Below, in pieces: positions 8,496 through 16,846 of a DNA stretch of 64,000 bases. The translations under genes and the position numbers were made by a program. The stretch's first letter is position 1. Every line of letters begins with the position of its first letter. Under the pieces are notes generated by a model. The model was given only the letters and a program-made list of their open reading frames with translations. It was not told where the DNA came from and searched no databases. Origin of the DNA: Wocania ichthyoenteri Th78 (lineage in GTDB: Bacteria > Bacteroidota > Bacteroidia > Flavobacteriales > Flavobacteriaceae); assembly GCF_000789235.1 (NCBI RefSeq), contig NZ_KN525716.1, forward strand, positions 2,191,169-2,255,168, in the 5' to 3' direction.

Positions 8496-8933
8496 CTAGT
8501 CTTTTAAATGTGATAGTAATTCTGTCCAAGTATATAAATCGCCTCCTTTTTCAGACAGTGTTTTTTCAGCGTCAGCTTTATTTTTAAATGCTGATAAAAA
8601 AGCACCCATTGGGCTTGGTATGTTTTCGCTAATTAAAAAAGTAGCTTTTGTAGCATTAATTAAAACTTCTGGCTCTGTGTAGTTGTTTGATAAGTAAAGT
8701 TCAATTTCTGTAGTATCAAATTCATCCATAAAATTAATCATACATTCTGTAGCATCGAACATATATACTTTGCCTTTTTTGGTTACAATTTCTGCGGCGT
8801 GAACTTTATCAACAATTGTCATTTTACAAAAATGACAACCATCGCTTCCGTAATTTATTTTTTTTGGAGATATATTACAGCTGAAAGACAACAGTAATAA
8901 TGAAATGATTGAATAGTGTTTTAGTGTTTTCAT
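8496..8933 (-). CDS. nosL: Copper chaperone lipoprotein
   Basis: I place the start at the ATG at 8933, giving 145 aa. It is followed at once by a clean lipoprotein signal (SIISLLLLSFSC), whereas the longer frame to 8969 adds 12 residues before it. The mature part has CHFCKM, the C-x2-C-x-M Cu(I)-binding motif of NosL. FDATECMINF and an SPMGAF segment follow, both typical of the family. NosL delivers Cu(I) to apo-NosZ with NosDFY. The gene sits between the membrane protein at 8995 and nosD. Confidence 0.92.
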   Translation of the reverse strand: MKTLKHYSIISLLLLSFSCNISPKKINYGSDGCHFCKMTIVDKVHAAEIVTKKGKVYMFDATECMINFMDEFDTTEIELYLSNNYTEPEVLINATKATFLISENIPSPMGAFLSAFKNKADAEKTLSEKGGDLYTWTELLSHLKD

Positions 8934-8994
8934 TTTTAGTGTTTTTCCAATCCTAATAATACTTTCCAAAAGGAAAGACTTAATTAAGAAGGGT

Positions 8995-9579
8995 TTAATT
9001 TTTTGTTTTTTTGCCCACCAAATAAGCTATAAATCCAGCAGTAATACCTGCCCCTAAAAATAGCGCACCCAATTGTGGGTAGGAATGTGCTCTGAAATTT
9101 AAAATATCCTTGCTTCCAAATAATGGAGGTTGAAAGCCCATTTGTGTTCCATCTGGATTAGTAAATTTCATAATGGCCTTTGGGTCTAAATTATGCCCAT
9201 AATCATGTTCCCATAGATAAAAATCGTACATGCCTGCAGCACTCAAAATAATCATCAAAATAAACCATCCTAAAAACCATTTGTAATTTCCTATAAATGC
9301 TATTAAAAGGCCTATAACAGAGGTTATAATAATTCCTAAAGGAAAAATTTTAAATTCGGGAATTGCATCTGGGATATATTTCATGCCTACATAATGATTC
9401 ATTAAGTTGATGTTTTTTATATCATGTGGATTAGCGTCCGAAAAATCGTTAATATGAATATACATGCCTAAAGGCGTTGGGTATTGTGGTGCTTCTAAAG
9501 TTATTTTCCATAAGGGAAATAAAAACAGTCCTAATGGCAACAATGCCGCAATGAGCATAATGATATTTGATTTTTTCAT
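8995..9579 (-). CDS. Membrane protein of the nos operon, unknown function
   Basis: The 194-residue protein has four hydrophobic segments: an N-terminal one, two in the middle and one near the C-terminus. Two large periplasmic-type loops are rich in Tyr, His, Met and Pro (QYPTPLGMYIHINDFS, EHDYGHNLDPKAIMKFTNPDG and GSKDILNFRAHSYPQLG). It lies between nosZ and nosL on the same strand. Genes of this type are, to my knowledge, common in nos clusters of Bacteroidota. The conserved His and Met in the loops suggest metal or quinol-linked work, but no function can be read directly. Confidence 0.75.
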   Translation of the reverse strand: MKKSNIIMLIAALLPLGLFLFPLWKITLEAPQYPTPLGMYIHINDFSDANPHDIKNINLMNHYVGMKYIPDAIPEFKIFPLGIIITSVIGLLIAFIGNYKWFLGWFILMIILSAAGMYDFYLWEHDYGHNLDPKAIMKFTNPDGTQMGFQPPLFGSKDILNFRAHSYPQLGALFLGAGITAGFIAYLVGKKTKN

Positions 9580-9641
9580 TTTACTAAAACTAAATGATTA
9601 AACAATTTTATGTTTATGAAATTTTTAGCGTTTTAAAAAGA

Positions 9642-9672
9642 AAGGCGAGAGCGAAATATCAACTCTCGCCTT
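9642..9672 (-). terminator. Hairpin downstream of nosZ
   Basis: Perfect 10-bp arms AAGGCGAGAG (9642-9651) and CTCTCGCCTT (9663-9672) enclose an 11-nt loop. On the minus strand they are followed by TTCTTTTTAAAA. It sits in the 138-bp gap between nosZ and the next operon gene. It is probably a partial terminator or an mRNA-stabilising 3' end that raises nosZ transcript relative to the maturation genes. Confidence 0.65.
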
Positions 9673-9717
9673 GTATAGAGAAATAAACACTAAAACAAAA
9701 TTCCTCTAACTTTTTTA

Positions 9718-11685
9718 TTATTCAATATCTTCACCCATTGACCATTTTAATGGTGTGTTACTATTTGCAGGAGATACTCTAATATAGCCTTGCATTTCTT
9801 GATGTAACGCAGAGCAGAAATCTGTACAGTAAAATGGCCATACACCAACTTTGGTAGGCTTCCAAACAGATGTTTTAGTTTGTCCAGGCATAATTAATAA
9901 TTCAGATGTGTTTTGTCCAAGTACTGCAAATCCGTGAGGTACATCAAAATCTTGTTCTAAATTAGTAACGTGGAAATATACTTTGTCACCAATTTTTATA
10001 CCTTCAATGTTATCTGGAGAGAAATGGCTTCTAATAGTCGTCATATAAATATGAACTTCGTTTCCTTTTCTAACCACTTTAGTATCATCATCTGTAAAAG
10101 CTGCATAAGGATGTTTGTTATCTTCTAAATTATATATTTTTTGAGAACGTTCTTTAATTAAATCTGCTCGCATTGCTGCTGCATAATGAGGCTCTCCGTG
10201 TGTAGGGAAATCTAAAAGCAACTCCATTTTGTCTCCAGAAATATCATATAACTGTGCAGAGTGTTCTAATTCTGGACCCGTTGGCAAGTATCTGTCTTTT
10301 GTGATTTTATTCATTGCAAACATGTATTTGCCTTGTGGTTTTCCAGAGTTTCCTCCAGGAATTGTTAAGTGACCAACAGAGTAAAAGGTTGGTTGTCTAT
10401 CAATGACTTCCCAAGTACCTAATTTCCATTTTACAACTTCAGAAGAAATAAAGAATGTCGTGTAAGCATTTCCTTTTCCATCAAATTCTGTATGTAATGG
10501 ACCTAAACCTGGTTGCTCAACAGAACCTGCTAAAACATCTTCAAAATTTAAAATTGGAATACCATAAGCTTCACCATCAAATTTATCACCTTCAATTGCA
10601 GCTAGCATTTTAGTGAATGAGTGTACAGTTAAATTAGCAGAAAGTTTACCATTACCAACAATGTATTCTCCAGAAGGATCCACATCGCAACCATGTGGTG
10701 ATTTTGGTGTTGGTAAGAAATATACAGCTCCGGGAACATCTATTGGATTAACAACACGTACTTCTTTTTTCATAGTAGAAGTTGCAGTATGTGTATGCTC
10801 ATCATATACATTGTGTGCATAATCTGCTGGCATCATTGTGCCACCACCATTATTTACGTATTCTTCAATTTTTTTCCAGTTTATAGCTGCAATAAAATCT
10901 TTATCGTTTTGAGAAGCATTAACTTCTAATAAAGTACTTGCTTCTTCTGTATTATATGTTGTAAAGAAGAACCAACCATGAGATTTTCCTCTTCCAGGAT
11001 GTGATAAATCATAGTTAAAACCAGGCATTAAAACTTGGAATTTTATAGCCATGTTTCCAGTTTCTGGAGCTACACTAATAAATGATAGCGCCCCTTGAAA
11101 ATTACCTTTGTAATCTTTAATTGGCATATCACGTTGTGGAATTGGTACAGAAAAACGTGTACCTGCAACTACATACTCTGTATTTTCAGTTACAAAAGAA
11201 GAACTGTGATTACCTGCACTGTTTGGTACTTCGATAATTTCAGTTGTTTCAAATGTTTTTAAATCTATTTTAGCAATTCGTGGTGTATTATTTTCATTTA
11301 TAAAAATGAAACGCCCATCAATTTCACCTGCAGTTTGTGAAATATCTGGATGGTGAGAATCTCCCCAAGGAATAAATCCATGTGAGGTATTTAGCATAGG
11401 TTTTGTTTCTTCAGAATATCCATAGCCAGAGGTTGGAAACTGTGAAAACACAGGAATTTCCTTAAACATTCTACCAGATGGTAATCCGTAAACGGTTAAG
11501 TTGCCACTATAACCTCCTGATATAAAAGCGTAAAATTCGTCATGCTCTCCAGGAGCTACATATACTTTTTCCGCAATATTGCTTGCTAAGGCACCAGATT
11601 TACCTGATTTCCCTGAATTATTACAACTTGTAAATGCTACTAAAACACTTAAAATTGCTAGGGTTGATTTTAATATATTTTTCAT
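9718..11685 (-). CDS. nosZ: Nitrous-oxide reductase, clade II (Sec/lipoprotein type)
   Basis: The 655-residue protein reduces N2O to N2. The signal is Sec/lipoprotein (AFTSC, Cys21) with no twin-arginine motif, as in clade II enzymes. Seven CuZ histidines can be assigned by spacing: H111 and H112 (in a D-x-H-H motif), H160, H331, H398, H439 and H500. The CuA site in the C-terminal cupredoxin domain shows H584, C620-x3-C624, H628 and M631. All metal ligands are intact, so the enzyme should be active. It is the third gene of the operon that begins with the cytochrome c at 12815. Confidence 0.97.
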   Translation of the reverse strand: MKNILKSTLAILSVLVAFTSCNNSGKSGKSGALASNIAEKVYVAPGEHDEFYAFISGGYSGNLTVYGLPSGRMFKEIPVFSQFPTSGYGYSEETKPMLNTSHGFIPWGDSHHPDISQTAGEIDGRFIFINENNTPRIAKIDLKTFETTEIIEVPNSAGNHSSSFVTENTEYVVAGTRFSVPIPQRDMPIKDYKGNFQGALSFISVAPETGNMAIKFQVLMPGFNYDLSHPGRGKSHGWFFFTTYNTEEASTLLEVNASQNDKDFIAAINWKKIEEYVNNGGGTMMPADYAHNVYDEHTHTATSTMKKEVRVVNPIDVPGAVYFLPTPKSPHGCDVDPSGEYIVGNGKLSANLTVHSFTKMLAAIEGDKFDGEAYGIPILNFEDVLAGSVEQPGLGPLHTEFDGKGNAYTTFFISSEVVKWKLGTWEVIDRQPTFYSVGHLTIPGGNSGKPQGKYMFAMNKITKDRYLPTGPELEHSAQLYDISGDKMELLLDFPTHGEPHYAAAMRADLIKERSQKIYNLEDNKHPYAAFTDDDTKVVRKGNEVHIYMTTIRSHFSPDNIEGIKIGDKVYFHVTNLEQDFDVPHGFAVLGQNTSELLIMPGQTKTSVWKPTKVGVWPFYCTDFCSALHQEMQGYIRVSPANSNTPLKWSMGEDIE

Positions 11686-11712
11686 GTTATATAAATTTAA
11701 TTAGTGTTTTTA

Positions 11713-12288
11713 TTATTCAGTTGGTGGTAGTAAAACCTTATCGATAACGTGTACAATACCATTTCCTGCTTTTACACTTCCTAGTATTTTTGCTCCACCA
11801 ATTAAAGGTTCGCCATCTACAACTTCTACTTTAACATAACCATTATTAGCTTGTCCTAGTTTTTTAAATTTCTTTAAAAAGTCTTTCGAATAGTTTCCAG
11901 GGGTTACATGATACTTTAAAATATTTGCTAAAGCATCCTTGTTTTCTGCTTTTAATAGATTTTCAACAGTACCTTTTGGCAATGCGTCGAAAGCGGCATT
12001 AGTTGGTGCAAAAACCATCAAAGGACCTGCATTTACTAAAGCATTTTCTAATTGTGCAGCTTGTACCGCAGCAACTAAAGTTGTATGGTCTTTAGAGCCA
12101 ATGGCAATACTTAAAACAGTGGGTTTGCTTTCATCGTCTTTAATAAAAGCTTGTCCAGTTCTTTCTGTCGATTCATTTTCAGTCGCAGTAACTGTAGAGG
12201 TCGTTGAGTCTTTTTTGGTTTCATTTTTACAAGAGCAAATTAATGCTACAAAAGCAAAAAGAAAGAATAGTTGTTTAATAGTTTTCAT
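11713..12288 (-). CDS. Fasciclin (FAS1) domain lipoprotein
   Basis: The 191-residue protein has a lipobox (LICSC, Cys20), a low-complexity Thr/Ser/Glu linker, and one FAS1 domain (~residues 60-189). The domain shows LVAAVQAAQLENAL, GPLMVFAPTNAAFDALP, the YHVTPG segment and GIVHVIDKVLLPP, all family hallmarks. FAS1 proteins mediate adhesion or protein contacts. Its position 27 bp before nosZ suggests a structural partner in the periplasmic nos assembly, but no direct role can be read from the sequence. Confidence 0.9.
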   Translation of the reverse strand: MKTIKQLFFLFAFVALICSCKNETKKDSTTSTVTATENESTERTGQAFIKDDESKPTVLSIAIGSKDHTTLVAAVQAAQLENALVNAGPLMVFAPTNAAFDALPKGTVENLLKAENKDALANILKYHVTPGNYSKDFLKKFKKLGQANNGYVKVEVVDGEPLIGGAKILGSVKAGNGIVHVIDKVLLPPTE

Positions 12289-12311
12289 TGGTTATTTTTT
12301 AGTTATGATGC

Positions 12312-12815
12312 TTATTTTAGAGTTCTAAAATATTCTAATACAGCTCTAGCATCTTCTTCTGATAGATTTTGATTTGCCATTGGAGAACCATTAAATTCTA
12401 TTAAAAGCTCTTTTGCTAAAGGGTCTTTTTGAGTCATTTCTTCTGGGTTTAAAATCATGTTCATAACCCATTCTGGAGCTCTACGATCTAAAATGTTTTT
12501 TGGAGCTGGACCAATAAATTTTTTATCTGCTCTGTGGCAAGCTGTACACATTTTTTTAAATACATCTGCCCCATGAATTACCATTTTTTGGTCTACTTCA
12601 GTACCTAATGTTACAGACTTAATCGGACCAACACCTTTGTTGGTTAAGTCGATTCTTTTTGATGCTGGAACTTTTTCAGCTTTTTTTGGTGTAGTTTGTT
12701 CTGTTGGAGCTTTTTTTTGATAAGAGAATCCTTCTTTCTTTTTTTCTTCTTTGCCTCCACAACTTAAAAGTAGTGTTACAAATAAGGCAGTCATTAATTT
12801 TAGTGTTGTTTTCAT
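12312..12815 (-). CDS. Monoheme cytochrome c lipoprotein, likely electron donor in the nos operon
   Basis: I choose the ATG at 12815 (167 aa), because the longer frame begins at a TTG just upstream. The lipobox is LLLSC. A Lys/Glu/Pro-rich linker precedes a cytochrome c domain with CTACH (residues ~107-111), an IGPAP segment and an axial-Met candidate in GSPMANQNLS. It is the first gene of the nos operon, 23 bp before the fasciclin gene. It probably passes electrons from the quinol pool or another cytochrome to NosZ. Confidence 0.88.
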   Translation of the reverse strand: MKTTLKLMTALFVTLLLSCGGKEEKKKEGFSYQKKAPTEQTTPKKAEKVPASKRIDLTNKGVGPIKSVTLGTEVDQKMVIHGADVFKKMCTACHRADKKFIGPAPKNILDRRAPEWVMNMILNPEEMTQKDPLAKELLIEFNGSPMANQNLSEEDARAVLEYFRTLK

Positions 12816-12836
12816 ATATATATTCAATTTAGGCTA

Positions 12837-12883
12837 CAAAATTACAATCAAACAAGGGAGTAAAATATGATAAAAATCATATT
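12837..12883 (-). promoter_or_regulatory. nos operon promoter: TAnnTTTG -7 box with Crp/Fnr-like palindrome
   Basis: A TAATTTTG box (complement of 12837-12844) fits the Bacteroidota -7 consensus. The perfect palindrome AATATGATAAAAATCATATT (12864-12883) contains ATGAT-N4-ATCAT, close to the FNR consensus TTGAT-N4-ATCAA. Its centre is 33 bp from the -7 box centre, the same spacing as upstream of nirK. The site lies between the nos operon and the divergent Rrf2-type gene. I found no matching -7 box at the equivalent spacing on the Rrf2 side. Confidence 0.65.
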
Positions 12884-12935
12884 TCGGATAAAAACATCTT
12901 TTTTGTGTCTAAATGAATTTTTTTATATTTAAAAA

Positions 12936-13366
12936 ATGTTATCAAACTCATCAAAATATGCCATCAAATCTGTTTTATTTTTAGCTTTATGTTCAAGCGA
13001 AAACAATAAAATAATGGTAAAAGATATTTCTAAGCCCATTAATGTACCGCAAGCCTATGTTGCTAAATTGTTACAACAATTAGTTAAGGAAGGTGTTATA
13101 TCCTCTACAAGAGGGCCAAAAGGTGGGTTTTACTTAAATGAGAGTAATAAAAGCAAACCAATTATTCGTATTTTGAATATAATTGATGGCGAAAAGCGAC
13201 TTACTAGTTGTATGATAAGTTTAGAAAAATGTAATGAAAACATGCCATGTCCGTTACACAATATACTTAGTCCGTCTAGAAAAAAATATTAAAATTTTTA
13301 AAAGAAAAAACTATTAAAGAGTTGGCTTTAGATGTTAAAACAGGAAGTTCTTATTTGCCTTTGTAA
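12936..13366 (+). pseudogene. Rrf2-family transcriptional regulator with a one-base frameshift
   Basis: The readable frame (12936-13292, 118 aa) has the Rrf2 winged helix-turn-helix (LSNSSKYAIKSVLFLAL, VPQAYVAKLLQQLVKEGVISSTRGPKGGFYL). It also has three Cys at 92, 99 and 105 that could hold an Fe-S cluster, as in NsrR/IscR. After CPLHNILSPSR, an A6 run (13281-13286) leads straight to a stop. Adding one A restores a frame of about 24 further residues ending in KTGSSYLPL with a stop at 13364-13366, a plausible family C-terminus. The gene is divergent from the nos operon. The frameshift may be a sequencing error, true decay or phase variation. The core DNA-binding and Cys region is intact either way. 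Confidence 0.75.
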
Positions 13367-13367
13367 T

Positions 13368-13892
13368 TTAAAAATAAAACCTTACAAAAGGTATCCAAGC
13401 ATCTGCATAAATGCTCTTATCAGAATCATATAAAACATCGTATCTAATACCAAAAGTTATATTGCCACTTCTGTAACCAGCACCAATAAATAAAGCAGGG
13501 ACCCAATAGTTTTCCTTGTCTAAATTCAAATTAACATCGTAGGTTCTGTTTACGTTAAGTTCTTCTAACTCTACTGATAGTTGTAATTCATTTATAACAT
13601 TAAATAATCCAATTAAGCTACCACCTAAAATGGTTGACTTGTAAGCTCTTTTTTGATTATTGAATGTGGCATTAAGTCCAATACCTAAGGCTAAACTTTT
13701 ATCAAACTCATAAACAGCGCTTGGGGCAAGAGTACCACTAAAATAACCATCTCCAAAACTTAAGCCAACACCACCGCCATATCTAACTTGATTCCAAAAA
13801 TTATTAGTTTTCTGCTGTGCAATTATAACATTAGCTGTTATAAAAAAGCATAAGAAAATTAAACTAGATTTTTTATTTTTAAATGAATGCAT
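13368..13892 (-). CDS. Small secreted outer-membrane β-barrel-like protein
   Basis: The 174-residue protein has a signal peptide (IIAQ cleavage) and alternating strands rich in Gly and aromatics. These include GGGVGLSFGDGYFSGTLAPSAVYEF and ALFIGAGYRSGNITFGIRYDVLY, and the protein ends in VRFYF, a C-terminal aromatic typical of barrels. It is divergent from sucA. From memory, some databases label homologues alpha-ketoglutarate decarboxylase, which looks like a label carried over from the neighbouring gene; nothing enzymatic is visible here. Confidence 0.75.
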   Translation of the reverse strand: MHSFKNKKSSLIFLCFFITANVIIAQQKTNNFWNQVRYGGGVGLSFGDGYFSGTLAPSAVYEFDKSLALGIGLNATFNNQKRAYKSTILGGSLIGLFNVINELQLSVELEELNVNRTYDVNLNLDKENYWVPALFIGAGYRSGNITFGIRYDVLYDSDKSIYADAWIPFVRFYF

Positions 13893-14010
13893 AATTCATG
13901 TAAAATTAGAAATAATCAAAAACTTAATACTAAACAACGACTTATTTTTTAAACAGTTAATAATTACTTATAAATATAGTAAAAGAAACACCTAATTTTA
14001 GTAAAAGTTG

Positions 14011-14018
14011 TATTTTTG
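14011..14018 (+). promoter_or_regulatory. Candidate -7 box of sucA
   Basis: TATTTTTG fits TAnnTTTG and lies 40 bp before the sucA ATG. No clear TTG element is seen at the usual 17-23 bp upstream, so the call is moderate. Confidence 0.45.
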
Positions 14019-14058
14019 AAAAATATTTTGACGAACCTTTACGGTATTAAAAATAATA

Positions 14059-16803
14059 ATGGATAAATTTTCATTTTTAAACGCAGCACATACAGCATAT
14101 TTTGCTGATTTATACGACCAATATTTACAAAATCCAGACACGGTAGAACCTAGTTGGAGAGCATTCTTTCAAGGGTATGATTTTGGTACAGAGAATTACG
14201 GATTAGAAGGCGAAATTATAGAAGGTGTTTCTACCCAAATTCCAGAGTATGTTCAAAAAGAATTCCAAGTTGTTAGGCTAATTGATGGCTACAGAATGCG
14301 AGGGCACTTGTTTACTAAAACTAACCCTGTTAGAGATCGCCGTACATACTCGCCTACTTTAGAGTTAAATAATTTTAATCTGTCTGAAAGTGACTTAGAT
14401 ACGGTTTTTAACGCAGGTGAAATTTTAGGAATTGGGGCTAAAACTTTACGTGAAATTATCACACATTTAGATAATATTTATTGTAGTTCTATTGGTGTAG
14501 AGTACATGTATTTGCGTAATCCTGAGGTTATTAAATGGTGGCAAGATCAATTAAATAAAAATGATAATCAGCCTAATTTCTCAGCAAAAACTAAAAAATA
14601 TATACTTTCAAAATTAAATCAAGCCGTTACTTTCGAAAACTTTTTGCAAACCAAATATGTGGGGCAAAAACGTTTTTCTTTAGAAGGTGGAGAATCTTTA
14701 ATCCCAGCTATAAGCAATATGCTTTTTTATGCCGTTGAAAAATATGGTGTAAAAGAATGTGTTTTAGGTATGGCACACCGTGGGCGATTAAGTACACTTG
14801 TAAATATATTTAGAAAACCAATGAATGAGCTTTTTAGTGAGTTTGATGGAAAAGATTTTGAAGACGAAAACATTGATGGAGATGTAAAATATCACTTAGG
14901 ATTAACACTTGATAAAACTTACCAAAACGGAAAGAATATCAAGATGAATTTAGTGCCAAATCCATCACATTTAGAAACCGTTGCATCAGTTGCTGAAGGT
15001 ATTACAAGAGCAAAAATAGATTCTGATTATGAAGGAGATGATTCTAAAATAATTCCAATAATTGTACACGGAGATGCCGCAATTGCTGGACAAGGTATTG
15101 TGTACGAAGTGGCTCAAATGAGTCAACTAAATGGCTATAAAACAGGAGGTACTGTGCATATTGTTGTAAATAACCAAATAGGTTTTACAACTAATTATTT
15201 AGATGCACGATCAAGCACTTATTGTACCGATGTTGCAAAGGTAACGCTATCGCCAGTTTTACACGTAAATGCTGATGATGCTGAAGCCGTTGTGCATGCC
15301 GTAGAAATGGCTTTAGATTATAGAATGCGTTATAAAAAAGACGTATATATAGATTTATTAGGATATAGAAAATATGGGCATAATGAAGGTGATGAACCTA
15401 GATTTACACAGCCTAAACTATATAAGAATATATCGAAGCATCAAAATCCGTTTAAAATTTATTCTGATAAACTGATTGCAGAAAACACAATTGATAAAGC
15501 ATATTTAGATCAAATAGTTTCAGATTTTAAAGACACTTTAGAAAGCCAATATACAAAATCAAAAGAAGCAGAATCATCTAAAGTAAGAGAGTTTATGCAA
15601 GAACGTTGGACAGCGTTTGAGCGTCAAGGATTAGATGCGATGCTCGAATTAGTTGAAACAAATTATCCAAAAGAAAAGTTAGAACATATATCAAAAGTCG
15701 TTTCAACAGTGCCAAAAGGTGTTAAGTTTTTACGTAAAGCAGAACGCATTTTAGATGGTAGAGCAAAAATGGTTTTTGAAACCGATACGCTAGATTGGGG
15801 AATGGCAGAGACTTTGGCTTATGGTAGTTTGATGGAAGAAGGTTTTAATGTGCGTATTTCTGGACAAGATGTAGAGCGAGGTACGTTTAGTCATCGTCAC
15901 GCTATTTTAAGAGACGAAATATCTGAAGAGCGTATAAATCTTTTAAATATAAACCCAGAAAGCAAAGGTAAAATGGATATTTATAATTCATTTTTATCTG
16001 AATATGGTGTGTTAGGTTTCGATTATGGGTATGCTATGGCAAACCCAAATACATTAACCATTTGGGAAGCACAATTTGGAGATTTTAGTAATGGAGCTCA
16101 AATTATTTTCGATCAATATTTATCGGCAGCAGAAGATAAATGGAAATCACAAAATGGGATAGTTGTATTGTTACCACATGGTTACGAAGGACAAGGATCT
16201 GAGCATTCATCGGCAAGAATAGAACGTTATTTACAGTTATGTGGTGAAGATAATATGATAGTTGCAGACTGTACAACACCTGCAAATTTCTTCCATTTAT
16301 TGCGTCGTCAAATGAAACGTGATTTTAGAAAACCTTTAATTGTATTTACACCAAAAAGCTTATTACGTCATCCCAAAGCGGTTTCATCTATAAAAGATTT
16401 ATCAACAGGAGCTTTTGAAGAAGTTATAGACGATACAGTAAATCCAAAAAATATAAAAAAATTAGTATTCTGTACAGGTAAATTCTATTACGATTTATTA
16501 GCTGAAAGAGAAAAACTAAATAATGATACTGTGGCATTAGTGAGAATAGAACAATTATTCCCATTGCATTTAGAAAAAATTCAACAAGCAATTAATCGTT
16601 ATCCAAACGTTGAAAATTATGTTTGGGCACAAGAAGAACCTAAGAATATGGGAGCTTGGAGTTATATTATGCAACGTATGGATTTGGTTAAGCTAGAAGT
16701 TTGTTCAAGACCATACAATTCTGTTCCAGCACCAGGGTCTAGTACTCGAGATAAAAGAAGACAACAACGTGTTATAAACGCTGTTTTCAATATAGAAAAT
16801 TAA
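14059..16803 (+). CDS. sucA: 2-oxoglutarate dehydrogenase E1 component
   Basis: The 914-residue thiamine-diphosphate enzyme decarboxylates 2-oxoglutarate in the TCA cycle. The N-terminus FLNAAHTAYFADLYDQYLQNPDTVEPSWRAFF is the conserved E1 leader. MAHRGRLSTLVNI (from residue 238) holds an active-site His. GDAAIAGQGIVYE (from ~338) with NNQIGFTT is the ThDP/Mg motif. The transketolase-like C-terminal half ends with VPAPGSSTRDKRRQQRVINAVF. Length is normal for the family. sucB follows after 43 bp, so the two form an operon. E3 (lpd) is not in the window. Confidence 0.97.
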   Translation: MDKFSFLNAAHTAYFADLYDQYLQNPDTVEPSWRAFFQGYDFGTENYGLEGEIIEGVSTQIPEYVQKEFQVVRLIDGYRMRGHLFTKTNPVRDRRTYSPTLELNNFNLSESDLDTVFNAGEILGIGAKTLREIITHLDNIYCSSIGVEYMYLRNPEVIKWWQDQLNKNDNQPNFSAKTKKYILSKLNQAVTFENFLQTKYVGQKRFSLEGGESLIPAISNMLFYAVEKYGVKECVLGMAHRGRLSTLVNIFRKPMNELFSEFDGKDFEDENIDGDVKYHLGLTLDKTYQNGKNIKMNLVPNPSHLETVASVAEGITRAKIDSDYEGDDSKIIPIIVHGDAAIAGQGIVYEVAQMSQLNGYKTGGTVHIVVNNQIGFTTNYLDARSSTYCTDVAKVTLSPVLHVNADDAEAVVHAVEMALDYRMRYKKDVYIDLLGYRKYGHNEGDEPRFTQPKLYKNISKHQNPFKIYSDKLIAENTIDKAYLDQIVSDFKDTLESQYTKSKEAESSKVREFMQERWTAFERQGLDAMLELVETNYPKEKLEHISKVVSTVPKGVKFLRKAERILDGRAKMVFETDTLDWGMAETLAYGSLMEEGFNVRISGQDVERGTFSHRHAILRDEISEERINLLNINPESKGKMDIYNSFLSEYGVLGFDYGYAMANPNTLTIWEAQFGDFSNGAQIIFDQYLSAAEDKWKSQNGIVVLLPHGYEGQGSEHSSARIERYLQLCGEDNMIVADCTTPANFFHLLRRQMKRDFRKPLIVFTPKSLLRHPKAVSSIKDLSTGAFEEVIDDTVNPKNIKKLVFCTGKFYYDLLAEREKLNNDTVALVRIEQLFPLHLEKIQQAINRYPNVENYVWAQEEPKNMGAWSYIMQRMDLVKLEVCSRPYNSVPAPGSSTRDKRRQQRVINAVFNIEN

Positions 16804-16846
16804 AAATGATATTTATAAAATTCATATACAATTAAAATTATAGAGC

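Noticed and set aside
12884-12935. Crp/Fnr-like site acting on the divergent Rrf2 gene
   Set aside because: No TAnnTTTG box is found at the equivalent spacing on the plus strand. The palindrome fits the nos side only.
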